From contig JAGLQT010000196.1 in NCBI GenBank assembly GCA_023136715.1, forward strand, positions 1 to 16,014: 16,014 bases of DNA, written 5' to 3'. This document shows positions 1 through 7,505 of this stretch, piece after piece. Numbering within the stretch: the stretch's first letter is position 1; the number at the start of each line of letters is the position of its first letter. The notes under the pieces were generated by a model. That model had not been told where the DNA came from. It saw only the letters and a program-made list of their open reading frames with translations, and made no database searches. Origin of the DNA: Gammaproteobacteria bacterium (lineage in GTDB: Bacteria; Pseudomonadota; Gammaproteobacteria; SZUA-229). The position numbers were made by a program, and so were the translations under genes.

Positions 1-1181
1 GTGGTATTGGTGGACTTCTGAATATTCCCCACCAGAACATTGATACGTTCTGCAGACTGTTTGCTTTGGTCGGCCAGTTTGCGAATCTCTGTGGCCACCA
101 CGGCGAAACCCTTGCCATGCTCCCCCGCACGCGCAGCCTCAACGGCCGCATTTAGGGCCAACAGATTGGTCTGTCCGGCGATATCGGTGACCAGACGGGT
201 AATGTCACTAATCTGTCCGGTCTGTTCACTCAGCAGCAGGATCTGCTCCCCTATAAGCTGGGATTTGTCTCGGATCTCGACCATCGCCAGGGAGGTCTTG
301 CGAATCACCTCATGCCCTTCGTCCGACATTTCCGAGGCCTGCCTGGCGCTAGCGACCGCCGTTTCAGACTGTTCTGCAGAGCGCTGGGCCGAGATACTGA
401 GCTCATCCATGGTGCTGCTAGTCTCGTTGACTGCCGTAGTTTGCGCTGTCGCGGTACGCTCATGCTCGTCCGCTGTAATAGACATCTCCGCGGAGGTAGT
501 GCCGAGTGAGTTAACGATCTCTGACACGGGGATAATGATATTATTTACCCTCCTAACAGTAAAAAATAAAACCACAGAGCCCAATACGATGATCATCAGA
601 GTTCCGCCAATGGAGACCCTTGAAGTGTTGTAGGCGGTGGTATCCATATCGGCCCGCCGTTTACTTAACAGCTTATCCTCATTACCATCGGCCTCATCCA
701 AAATCACCCTTATCTGATCCATAATGGCCTTGCCCTTGCCAGATCTAACCAGGGCCTGGAGCTCTTTCTCCTTGCCCGCATTTTTGAGTTCAATGCTCTC
801 GCGCATTTCTGCTAGCTTCTCCTCGAACAGTTTTATGGACATCCCCAGACGTTGTACCTGCTCCGGATTGTCACCCACCAGTTCTATGAGAGCTAGAAGT
901 TCCCTTTCTACTTTATCTACAGTTTTATTGTAGGGTTCCAGGAATTCCGGATCTCCGGTATAAATATAACCACGTTGTCCTGTCTCGGCATCGATCATAT
1001 CGGAAAGGATATGGTGCAACTGCAATTTTACCTGGTAGGTGTGACCAATCCACGCCACGTCCTTGAGAAGGCCCTTGGTTGTGTTGTTCGAAACGATGGT
1101 CATGACCACTATCATCACGAAGATAATGCCAAATCCCGCATATAGTACGATGGGGATACGTCTCAGATTGCTTCCTTCCAT
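1..1181 (-). CDS. Methyl-accepting chemotaxis protein, CHASE3 type, C-terminus cut by window edge
   Basis: Membrane chemoreceptor that would control a CheA kinase through a CheW adaptor. I translated about 393 codons from ATG at 1181, which has AGAGGT eight bases upstream. Residues about 9-31 form a first membrane segment. Residues 35-190 look like a CHASE3 sensor, with the typical DAETGQRGYIYTGDPEFL stretch at 64-81. Residues 191-209 form a second membrane segment. The cytoplasmic signalling hairpin follows, with the conserved tip at about 330-370 (TNLLALNAAVEAARAGEHGK and GFAVVATEIRKLA). The stretch between the second membrane segment and the signalling helix is short (about 210-245) and I do not see a clear HAMP domain. 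It is the last gene visible in the chemosensory operon, 74 bases after the CheW-domain gene. The rest of the C-terminal methylation helix lies outside the window. The family call is secure; the ligand is unknown. Confidence 0.95.
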   Translation of the reverse strand, partial: MEGSNLRRIPIVLYAGFGIIFVMIVVMTIVSNNTTKGLLKDVAWIGHTYQVKLQLHHILSDMIDAETGQRGYIYTGDPEFLEPYNKTVDKVERELLALIELVGDNPEQVQRLGMSIKLFEEKLAEMRESIELKNAGKEKELQALVRSGKGKAIMDQIRVILDEADGNEDKLLSKRRADMDTTAYNTSRVSIGGTLMIIVLGSVVLFFTVRRVNNIIIPVSEIVNSLGTTSAEMSITADEHERTATAQTTAVNETSSTMDELSISAQRSAEQSETAVASARQASEMSDEGHEVIRKTSLAMVEIRDKSQLIGEQILLLSEQTGQISDITRLVTDIAGQTNLLALNAAVEAARAGEHGKGFAVVATEIRKLADQSKQSAERINVLVGNIQKSTNT

Positions 1182-1216
1182 TGCTTATTACCTCTGTTTG
1201 ATAACTACGACATCAC

Positions 1217-1229
1217 ATGCGTGACGCAT
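1217..1229. promoter_or_regulatory. Perfect 13-base palindrome upstream of the MCP gene
   Basis: ATGCGT-G-ACGCAT lies in the 74-base gap between the CheW-domain gene and the MCP gene, about 36 bases before the MCP start. The one-base centre makes an RNA hairpin unlikely, so a dimeric protein binding site is the better guess. I see no convincing -35/-10 pair in the gap. Function is inferred only from symmetry and position. Confidence 0.3.
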
Positions 1230-1255
1230 AAACGATTTAATTTTTCAACTGGTGA

Positions 1256-2362
1256 CTATGGTTCTTCATCTATCACCAATACACCCTTATCCAATATGCC
1301 ATTCATGTCGATGACACTGACGATGCAATCACGGTAGTTGATGCTACCCATGAGGTAATCGTCACTAATTGACCTTACTGCAGTCGGCAAATCGGTAAGC
1401 GAACCAAGGGAGGCGTACAACACGTCGTGCACCTCGTCGACACGCAAAGCGACGGTAACTCCCCCTGCATTGATGATCACCAGTTTCTCAACACCATTGA
1501 TATCGGCCAGCGGCATTTGCAATAGGGGGCGCAGATCAGTGACTGTAAGAACATTTCCGCGCAGATTGGTATTGCCGATGACATAGGCTGGGGTGCATGG
1601 AACGGGATTAATTTGTTCCACTTCGGCAAATTCTTGGACCAGCATGAGGTCCACGCCAAAGAGCTCATGATTGAGCTCAATCACCGCCAGCGGGATGCTA
1701 TCGGAGAGGTTTTCACTCTCCTGCACCTGGCTAAGTTCCTGCGCACGCTGATGCAGAATTTCGCGTATTTCTGCAGTGGCCCCGGGGAAAAAGAGGGTTT
1801 CATCTCCAGATTCCCGCCCCTCTGCCACGTTGGAAAGCGCTTCCACTGCTACCATTCCCTTAAAGTCGGCATGATATTCAAGCAGGTGTTCAGGATTCAT
1901 CAACATCAAAATACCCTTCTCTGTTCGGGCAAGTGCCGTGATGAAGCGCTCTCGGCTCTCTGCTCCTTGCTGATATTCAGGTACCGGTTCCAGTTCGGCA
2001 GTATCAATATTCTGTACATCAAACACATCATCAACAAGAATCCCCAGTGCCTCATGACCATCATTTATCACAATGATCCGGTCATCCAGACTGTAGTGAT
2101 GAAGGGGATGTCCAAAGTGAATATCTAAATTAACCACCGGGATCACTGAACCACGCAGATTGATCACTCCATCGATAAAATCTGGGGCCTCATCAACCGG
2201 CGATATCTCCACAAGCTGGACAATCTCACGCACTGCCCTGGAGGGGATGCCGTAGAAGCTTTTGGAGAGACTAAAGATGACGTAATCACCATTGCCAAGC
2301 ATCTGTGCATTGTTTGTGTCCGGTGAACCAGCGTTCTGTTGAATGGCGTTTGTTTCAGACAA
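1256..2362 (-). CDS. Tandem CheW-domain chemotaxis adaptor protein
   Basis: Scaffold that would link chemoreceptors to a CheA-type kinase. It has 368 residues, about twice a normal CheW. Two CheW domains are visible: the first at about 25-165 (YVIFSLSKSFYGIP, then INLRGSVIPVVNL at 67-79) and the second at about 223-360 (LAVIELNHELFGVDLMLVQE, then TNLRGNVLTVTDL at 265-277). Both keep the NLRG turn typical of CheW. A charged, Glu/Gln-rich linker lies between them (about 170-222). No receiver domain is present, so it is not CheV. The start is TTG at 2362: there is no in-frame ATG nearby upstream, the next ATG is at codon 21, and AGGGAG sits seven bases before the TTG. It starts 11 bases after the CheR stop, so the two are surely co-transcribed. 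Domain duplication could let one molecule bridge two partners, such as two receptors or a receptor and a kinase; this is inference. Confidence 0.92.
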   Translation of the reverse strand: MSETNAIQQNAGSPDTNNAQMLGNGDYVIFSLSKSFYGIPSRAVREIVQLVEISPVDEAPDFIDGVINLRGSVIPVVNLDIHFGHPLHHYSLDDRIIVINDGHEALGILVDDVFDVQNIDTAELEPVPEYQQGAESRERFITALARTEKGILMLMNPEHLLEYHADFKGMVAVEALSNVAEGRESGDETLFFPGATAEIREILHQRAQELSQVQESENLSDSIPLAVIELNHELFGVDLMLVQEFAEVEQINPVPCTPAYVIGNTNLRGNVLTVTDLRPLLQMPLADINGVEKLVIINAGGVTVALRVDEVHDVLYASLGSLTDLPTAVRSISDDYLMGSINYRDCIVSVIDMNGILDKGVLVIDEEP

Positions 2363-2369
2363 GATGGTT

Positions 2370-2375
2370 CTCCCT
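2370..2375 (-). promoter_or_regulatory. Ribosome binding site deciding a TTG start (tandem CheW gene)
   Basis: AGGGAG on the minus strand, seven bases before TTG at 2362, overlaps the TAG stop of the CheR gene (2376-2374). It supports the rare start codon and suggests translational coupling of the adaptor to CheR. Confidence 0.6.
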
Positions 2376-4524
2376 ATACCTGATGCTTGAATTCAAGTGG
2401 CAAGTTGCCAATGTCTGAGGATTCCCTAAGGATGCTACTGATCTGGCCGGCCAACTCGCCGGCTGTAACAGGCTCATAGCTATCAATCGGGGTCTCTGTC
2501 GGCAGTGCGGTCAAAAGTTCTGCGGCCGTCATGTACATCTGGCGGGCATGCCGTTTATCATGTTTTTGCTGATAGAGTTGACCTGCCTGCAGGTAGGCGG
2601 GGACGAATTCTGGAGCCAGGTAAATCACCTTTTTCAGTGCCGCCAGGGCATTCTCGGCATCCTGCTGCTCTTGTCGTACCTGGGCCATCAAGAAATAGGA
2701 ATCCTTTGCCAATGGATCCACTGCTATGGCCTGTTCGCTGCACATCAATGCTTCCTTGTGCTGACCCATATTGGCATGCGCCTTTGCCATCACCATCAGT
2801 GCCTGATAATGCATTGGATTGTTTTCAACAATCCGTTGCGCGCATCTTATTGCTTCAGTATAGGCACGTGCATCCAAAGTTACCAATGCCTCTTTCAACA
2901 AGCTCTGCTCATCAAGCGGATGCGTTTTTTTTAAATCCGCATTAGCCAGGTCGATAGCACAAATTTGATCACTATTGCGCCGTTGCTGAATAATAGCCGC
3001 TTTAGTACTACGGCTATTATCGTTTCTGCGCCGTTCCCAAACAGGGTGTTTCTTATCATTTACTGTAGACGCGGAAATAACACCGAGCAGTCGCTCAAGA
3101 TAGTCCTTAGTGTCCTTGACCATGATGCCTGGATAGAGCTCTTTTGATGAGTTTGGGTGATTTCTTAGCAACATCAAGGCTCTGCGACGCAACTTCTCGG
3201 CATCCCCAATATCACCTTGACTCTCGTAGAATGCGGAGAGTTCCAGCATGGCGGGGACAAAGTCGGGGTCCAGCTCAATCACCTTTATATACGCACTGAT
3301 GGCCTCTTCTGCCTTTCCCTGTTGCTCATGAATAAAGGCCAACAGGTAATAGGGTTCAATAGCATCAGGCGCCGCCTCGATGGCAAGCCTGCAGTTTTCA
3401 GAAGCCAGTTGGTACTTTCCCAGATTGGCGTATAACTGCGCCATCATATAGCGACTTTCAAATGACTCCGGCGCCTGGGCAAGCAGCTGTTTTGCCACGC
3501 GCATGGCACCCGCATAGTTGGTTTTCTTCAGTAGTGCTGACGCCTCCTCATAGAGCTCCATCCACAGCGGTTTTTCGGATGGATGTGGCTGCGCAAAGCT
3601 ATCCAGCAAACTCGTTTTGGCAACGATAGCGGATGTGGTAATTTCTTGCGGTTCAACCAGGGTCGTTACGTTCTTCTCCACTCTAGCGACAGGGCGTTGG
3701 TAGATGACCGATTCTGGAAAGACACGAACCTGGAAATGCTCGGTATTGTGCGTCAACAACTCTCCATGCCCCGTTAGCAGATAGCCGCCATCGGCCAGAC
3801 GATCATTAAAGTGCTCAAGCACTCTGGCTACCGCATTGTGTTCGAAATAGATAAAGACATTTCTGCAGATGATGAGATCCACTGTATGGTTATCTGCATG
3901 ACGGTGAGGATCCGACCCATCGAGCAGGTTTTCTACCCGAAAATCGACCATTTTCCTGATTCGTTTATCCAGTACCCAGTGTTTCCGATCTTTATGGAAA
4001 TAGCGCTGCCGAATGTCATTCCCGAGACGACGGAATGACCATTCCCCATAGCGTGCTTCCTGTGCCTTGTGAATGGTCTTGTGATTAATATCGGTGCCCA
4101 AAATGGAGATATCCCATGCGGCCAGATCAGGTAGCAGTTCATCCAGTAGCATGGCGATGGTGTAGGGCTCTTCCCCACTTGAGCATGCTGCACTCAGGAT
4201 GTTCAGGCAATGTGATTCCGATCGACGACGGATCAGGTCCGGCAGAATCCATTCCCGTAGCAGGGACATCTGCAGCTGATCACGGAAGAAATAGGTCTCT
4301 GCATTGGTCAAATATACCACTATGTGCCGCCATTCTTGGTTACTATGCTCATCCCGGCCAGACAACAGATTAAGATAATCCTCCAATCTGGCGAGCTTGA
4401 GATCACGCAGGCGGATCAGAGTAATCTCGTGGAACTTTGCCACATCCTCAGCTCTGATCTGCAGCCCCAGTCGCTGTGTGATCAGCGAATTGATCTGTGC
4501 CTGAATCTCTTTGCCAAAGCTCAT
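2374..4524 (-). CDS. cheR: CheR-type chemoreceptor methyltransferase with two TPR modules
   Basis: SAM-dependent methyltransferase that esterifies glutamates on chemoreceptors. I place the start at ATG 4524 (716 residues, MSFGKEIQ...), because GAGG lies 11 bases upstream and the family N-terminus begins here; a longer reading from 4626 would overlap the HD-GYP gene. Residues 1-100 are the CheR all-alpha domain (LTNAETYFFRD at 72-82). Residues 105-280 are the Rossmann methyltransferase, with the SAM motif SAACSSGEEPYTIAM at 111-125, ILGTDIN at 141-147 and LIICRNVFIYF at 217-227. TPR repeats fill about 325-455, and a second TPR set fills about 540-675, separated by a basic, low-complexity linker (460-535). 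Chemotaxis CheR is about 280 residues; C-terminal TPRs are known from WspC-like and Frz-like CheR proteins, where they help in receptor or partner binding. The two TPR sets resemble each other closely (see findings). Confidence 0.95.
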   Translation of the reverse strand: MSFGKEIQAQINSLITQRLGLQIRAEDVAKFHEITLIRLRDLKLARLEDYLNLLSGRDEHSNQEWRHIVVYLTNAETYFFRDQLQMSLLREWILPDLIRRRSESHCLNILSAACSSGEEPYTIAMLLDELLPDLAAWDISILGTDINHKTIHKAQEARYGEWSFRRLGNDIRQRYFHKDRKHWVLDKRIRKMVDFRVENLLDGSDPHRHADNHTVDLIICRNVFIYFEHNAVARVLEHFNDRLADGGYLLTGHGELLTHNTEHFQVRVFPESVIYQRPVARVEKNVTTLVEPQEITTSAIVAKTSLLDSFAQPHPSEKPLWMELYEEASALLKKTNYAGAMRVAKQLLAQAPESFESRYMMAQLYANLGKYQLASENCRLAIEAAPDAIEPYYLLAFIHEQQGKAEEAISAYIKVIELDPDFVPAMLELSAFYESQGDIGDAEKLRRRALMLLRNHPNSSKELYPGIMVKDTKDYLERLLGVISASTVNDKKHPVWERRRNDNSRSTKAAIIQQRRNSDQICAIDLANADLKKTHPLDEQSLLKEALVTLDARAYTEAIRCAQRIVENNPMHYQALMVMAKAHANMGQHKEALMCSEQAIAVDPLAKDSYFLMAQVRQEQQDAENALAALKKVIYLAPEFVPAYLQAGQLYQQKHDKRHARQMYMTAAELLTALPTETPIDSYEPVTAGELAGQISSILRESSDIGNLPLEFKHQV

Positions 4525-4540
4525 AGTCGTACAAACCTCA

Positions 4541-6484
4541 TCAGGCAAACTGGTCTTCGAATGTGAAGTGGCTGTCTCTAAACAGGTGGACGCATGCATC
4601 CACCACCTGCGGATCATAATGTACATCCCGCTTGGCCTGGATCTCGTCCAGGGCTAAATCCGGCCCCAGCGCCGGCCGGTAGGGACGGTGGGACATGATG
4701 GCCTCGACTACATCAGCCACAGCCAGAATCTTCGACTCCAGGATAATCTCATCTCTCTTAAGTCCATGCGGGTAACCCGAACCATCCAGTCTTTCATGGT
4801 GCTGTAACACCATTTTGGCAATGGGCCAGGTGAAATCAATATCCTTAATAATCTCATAGCCAATTTCAGAATGGGTTTTGATGAGCTCGTATTCGTCCGA
4901 GCCGAGTTTTCCAGGACGACTGAGAATCTCTGCAGGTACGTATATCTTGCCGATGTCATGAATCAGCCCACCAAGCAGGATTCCCTTGATCTGCTTCTCG
5001 GACAGTTCCATCTCCTGTGCAATCGCAACTGCCAGCTGCGAAACACGCTGTTGATGATTGCCCGTATAGGGATCGCGTTTCTCAAGAGCTGAGGCCATGG
5101 CCTGAATAGTCTGTACCAGCATCGTATCAAGGTGACTGGCATGCTCAAGACGCTCGGTTTCAAGCTCCTTGTGCAGGGTGATGTCCTGCAATGACACCAC
5201 ATAGGCCGGCTTGTTGTGCCAGGTTGTTGCCGCCGCCTGCATCTCCACCGTGCGCACGTCATTGCCGGGCTGGATCAGCTGTAGCTCCATCACTTCGTCC
5301 TCAGCAACCGGATAGCCGAAGCTATGGCCTTCGATCTGCTCCTGAGTTCGACCCAGTAATTGTTGTGCACTCAGGTTGGCGAACTTCATCGTACCCTTTT
5401 CATCTAAAACCATAATGCCGGAGACATTATTGTCGATGATAGTGCGCATCTGCATTTTATTCTGCTGTGTCTCGTCATGATTACGAATTGAGTCAATACC
5501 AAAAGCGAGGTCATCAGCCGTCTCATTTAACAGAGATTGTAAATCCTGATTGAAGGTATCGAGCTGATCGGAATAGACATTAATGATTCCAATGAGTTGT
5601 TCATCAACGATCAGTGGGATTAACATACAAGAGCGAAAATTCTGTTTTAGTGCAGCCTCCTTCCAGGATTTACTGACCAATGTGTCATTGGCAATATCCT
5701 CTATCAATACAGGCGACAGGGTATGGATTGCCATGCCAATTGGGCAATCACAATTGGCATCAGCACAAGTTCCAACAATCTCACCCAGAAAGTCGACACC
5801 TTCACCAGCAAAGGCAACCGGACCGTTAAATATAGTATCACCTAGTTGAACAAAACCGATCGAGACGAAACAATATTCGATCTCTTCGACCAAAATTCGG
5901 CAGATATCATTCATGAGTCCCTGCTCATCGGTGCTGTGGGTCAGGGTCTGGTTGACCCGGTGCAGGATGCGTAAATTATTGTTAATTCGCTGGAAATTAA
6001 GTTCTTTATTCCGCTGCTCGGTGATGTCATCAAGGGTTCGCAAGGTGTAGATAACCTGACCCTTCTCGTCGTAGATGGTATAACTATGTTGATATAGGAT
6101 TTCTCCCGTCTGAAGGGTTAGCTCCTCCTCAATTTCCTGGTGCTCTAGCAAGGTATTCATGGTGGCCAGCGGTGGGCCATCGAGCTTGGGATAGGTTTGC
6201 CAATAGGGTCGGCCAATAACATCGCGGACATCCATGTTCGCCCGCTTAGCATATTCCTGATTTGCCCGAACGATCCTGTACTCGGGATCAATCAGGAATA
6301 CAGGCATAGTCATGGCATCCATGGCCGTTACCCACTGCTGACGACCACGCTTTATTAAATTGGTAGTATCTTCTACATCAACCAGTAGTGCCAGCAGTGC
6401 ATGATGCATCTCATCAGAGATACAATCTAGTCTCAGCGTTTTTTCAAGCTGTTCGCGGAAACACCTGATTTTTTGAGAACTCAT
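4541..6484 (-). CDS. PAS-GAF-PAS-HD-GYP sensor, probable cyclic-di-GMP phosphodiesterase
   Basis: Predicted soluble sensor of 647 residues that hydrolyses c-di-GMP. Residues about 50-155 form a PAS domain ending in LRTLDDITEQ. Residues about 175-335 form a GAF domain. Residues about 340-440 form a second PAS domain ending in SLQDITLHKE. Residues about 450-640 form the HD-GYP domain. Catalytic features are intact: HD at 509-510 in GLIHDIGKIYVP, HHE at 562-564, and DGSGYP at 567-572, the GYP hallmark. There is no membrane segment. The GAF domain has a Cys-rich patch (C240, C245, C247). The start is ATG 6484; its ribosome binding site is weak, and a promoter lies just upstream. It heads the chemosensory operon, 16 bases before cheR, where Wsp-like systems would instead use a GGDEF regulator. 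Enzyme class is well supported; signals sensed are unknown. Confidence 0.95.
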   Translation of the reverse strand: MSSQKIRCFREQLEKTLRLDCISDEMHHALLALLVDVEDTTNLIKRGRQQWVTAMDAMTMPVFLIDPEYRIVRANQEYAKRANMDVRDVIGRPYWQTYPKLDGPPLATMNTLLEHQEIEEELTLQTGEILYQHSYTIYDEKGQVIYTLRTLDDITEQRNKELNFQRINNNLRILHRVNQTLTHSTDEQGLMNDICRILVEEIEYCFVSIGFVQLGDTIFNGPVAFAGEGVDFLGEIVGTCADANCDCPIGMAIHTLSPVLIEDIANDTLVSKSWKEAALKQNFRSCMLIPLIVDEQLIGIINVYSDQLDTFNQDLQSLLNETADDLAFGIDSIRNHDETQQNKMQMRTIIDNNVSGIMVLDEKGTMKFANLSAQQLLGRTQEQIEGHSFGYPVAEDEVMELQLIQPGNDVRTVEMQAAATTWHNKPAYVVSLQDITLHKELETERLEHASHLDTMLVQTIQAMASALEKRDPYTGNHQQRVSQLAVAIAQEMELSEKQIKGILLGGLIHDIGKIYVPAEILSRPGKLGSDEYELIKTHSEIGYEIIKDIDFTWPIAKMVLQHHERLDGSGYPHGLKRDEIILESKILAVADVVEAIMSHRPYRPALGPDLALDEIQAKRDVHYDPQVVDACVHLFRDSHFTFEDQFA

Positions 6485-6517
6485 AACGCATCCATACTAC
6501 ATCCCTTGCTCAACTCC

Positions 6518-6547
6518 AATATAAACTCATTAACCTATAATGGTCAA
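6518..6547 (-). promoter_or_regulatory. Sigma-70-like promoter for the chemosensory operon
   Basis: On the minus strand TTGACC (6547-6542) and TATATT (6523-6518) are separated by 18 bases. The predicted start of transcription falls about 25-30 bases before ATG 6484. The -35 box lies inside the last codons of the IS3 transposase remnant and within the inverted repeat TGGTCA...TGACCA (6541-6560). Fit to consensus is good but unproven. Confidence 0.5.
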
Positions 6548-6796
6548 ATAAATCTGACCAGATTCAGTGTTAATCCGTAATTGTTTTTCTGATTCGTTTG
6601 GCGTTAACCCATTGTTATGACTGTGTGGTCTAACCTGACTGCAATAGCTAACAATGTATTCCAGCACGACCTGCTTTACTTCAAAAAATGAATGGAAATC
6701 CATTTCAGGTGTCCATTCATTTATTATACTTCTAAAGTACCATTCTACTAGTGCATTACCCAAACAGTTATCTCGATGACTCAGGCTTTGTTTTAT
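6530..6796 (-). pseudogene. IS3-family transposase (OrfB) C-terminal remnant
   Basis: About 88 codons are readable. They match the end of the IS3-family DDE integrase: KQSLSHRDNCLGNALVEWYF corresponds to the family pattern KQSMSRKG(N/D)CWDNAV.ERFF, including the catalytic-region Glu (the E of VEW). Further on, SYCSQVRPHSHNNGLTPNES corresponds to the usual YY..(V/L)RPH.YN.GL.PNES ending. The frame is closed upstream by TAG at 6799-6797, and no OrfA, no catalytic Asp residues and no left end are present. The usual Trp and Asp of CWDNA are changed to Leu and Gly, another sign of decay. A palindrome at 6541-6560 (TGGTCA...TGACCA) sits inside its 3' end. It is dead as a transposase. The terminal inverted repeats could not be defined. 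Confidence 0.8.
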
Positions 6797-6848
6797 CTAG
6801 TAACACTAAAACGGTTGTCGATAATACGTATTCGTATAATGATTTCCC

Positions 6849-6870
6849 GATCAGAATTAAACATCTGATC
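6849..6870. repeat. Inverted repeat GATCAGA / TCTGATC
   Basis: Perfect seven-base arms (6849-6855 and 6864-6870) flank an eight-base AT-rich loop. No T-run follows on either strand, so it is not an intrinsic terminator. Role unknown; it may be a protein site from the former mobile element. Confidence 0.3.
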
Positions 6871-7038
6871 TTATCCCGATGTATAAAAGTTAGCTTAAGA
6901 AAAATAAATTAGGAGGTAAAAAAGTCCTGATAAATAATTCAGTTAGGCTGAGAAAATAGTACTTTTAAACAAACACGAATTAATAGGTATTTTTTTAAAT
7001 AGATTGGGAACGGATCTGGGCTTGTAAATGTCGATAAA

Positions 7039-7068
7039 AATATTGCAAGTGCTTGCGTGGACAATATT
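7039..7068. repeat. Nested inverted repeats in the AT-rich region
   Basis: Outer arms AATATTG (7039-7045) and CAATATT (7062-7068) enclose inner arms GCAAG (7045-7049) and CTTGC (7052-7056). The inner pair is not centred on the outer pair. In this AT-rich setting chance is a real explanation. It could also be a recombinase or excisionase binding area. Confidence 0.25.
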
Positions 7069-7310
7069 ATAAAGAATACTTTTATTTGCTTAGATGTGAT
7101 TTATTGCTTCCTCAAAAGATTACGGCAGCCTTGTCTCATTATCAATGCATTGACTCGGAACATCCGCTTTGGGTCGTTAACGGACAGTTATCGACTAATT
7201 ATCATGCAAACATTTTGATTATTAGTGGGGGCACATAAGGGGGCAACAATTACTTGATTAGCATATTAAATAGAATCAATACAAATAGATATAAGACAAG
7301 TTAAGTAGAA

Positions 7311-7323
7311 CCCGCCTCCACCA
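7311..7323 (+). repeat. 3'-end fragment of a tmRNA-like (or tRNA) gene, possible attachment site
   Basis: CCCGCCTCCACCA ends in CCA and has the form of a tmRNA 3' end: a seven-base acceptor strand CGCCTCC (7313-7319), then ACCA. A tmRNA 5' end of the form GGGGGCG would pair with this strand if the third pair is G-U, the feature recognised by alanyl-tRNA synthetase. An intrinsic terminator starts 10 bases later, as expected for a stable RNA gene. Upstream there is no T-loop (TTCRA) and no tmRNA or tRNA body. That is the pattern left when an element integrates into the 3' end of an RNA gene and the intact copy is rebuilt at its other end, here to the left. The match is short, so the RNA identity is inferred. 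Confidence 0.45.
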
Positions 7324-7333
7324 AAAAACTGAC

Positions 7334-7360
7334 CCCAGTTCGAAATAGCTGGGTTTTTTT
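7334..7360 (+). terminator. Intrinsic terminator after the RNA-gene 3' fragment
   Basis: Arms CCCAGTT (7334-7340) and AGCTGGG (7347-7353), with one G-U pair, close a six-base loop and are followed by seven T residues (7354-7360). On the minus strand the same hairpin is followed by GTCAG and then a T-run, so it may also stop transcripts coming from the PRPP-synthetase-like gene on the right. Confidence 0.75.
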
Positions 7361-7505
7361 ATTACCTGATAAACCCCGGCTTTTGGTGATTCTGATTATT
7401 CTATTCAATCAGTAACCAATACTCCTTTAAGTTTTTACCATCCCAATAATAAGCTACTACTGATAATGATGATCAATCGAGTCTGACTCACTATTTATAC
7501 TCAAT

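Larger units (their letters stand above)
6797..7310. other. AT-rich region with no convincing gene
   Basis: This stretch is visibly richer in A and T than either flank. Its longest open frame (7053-7238, plus, TTG start, 61 codons) has no recognisable domain and no ribosome binding site. It holds two small inverted repeats, listed separately. A strong Shine-Dalgarno-like AGGAGGT at 6911-6917 is not followed by any start codon at a usable distance. It reads as eroded DNA between an insertion-sequence remnant and an RNA-gene 3' end. Confidence 0.6.

Noticed and set aside
40..633. 197-codon open frame on the plus strand
   Set aside because: It runs antisense to the MCP signalling domain, whose protein is unmistakable; the frame is a by-product of its codon pattern.
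1613..2128. 171-codon open frame on the plus strand
   Set aside because: Antisense to the tandem CheW gene, with no recognisable domain.
6905..6935. Small gene after the strong Shine-Dalgarno-like AGGAGGT at 6911-6917
   Set aside because: No ATG, GTG or TTG occurs at a usable distance, and stops follow soon in the nearby frames.
7053..7238. 61-codon open frame on the plus strand in the AT-rich junction
   Set aside because: TTG start, no ribosome binding site, no domain; chance frames of this length are expected here.
6900..7323. Complete tmRNA gene ending at 7323
   Set aside because: The 3' end looks right, but there is no T-loop, no matching 5' end with the GGATTCGACG-type motif, and no tag reading frame upstream, so only a 3' fragment is supported.
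6530..7323. Intact IS3-family insertion sequence
   Set aside because: Only the last part of the transposase is present, the frame is closed by TAG upstream, and no matching terminal repeats could be found.
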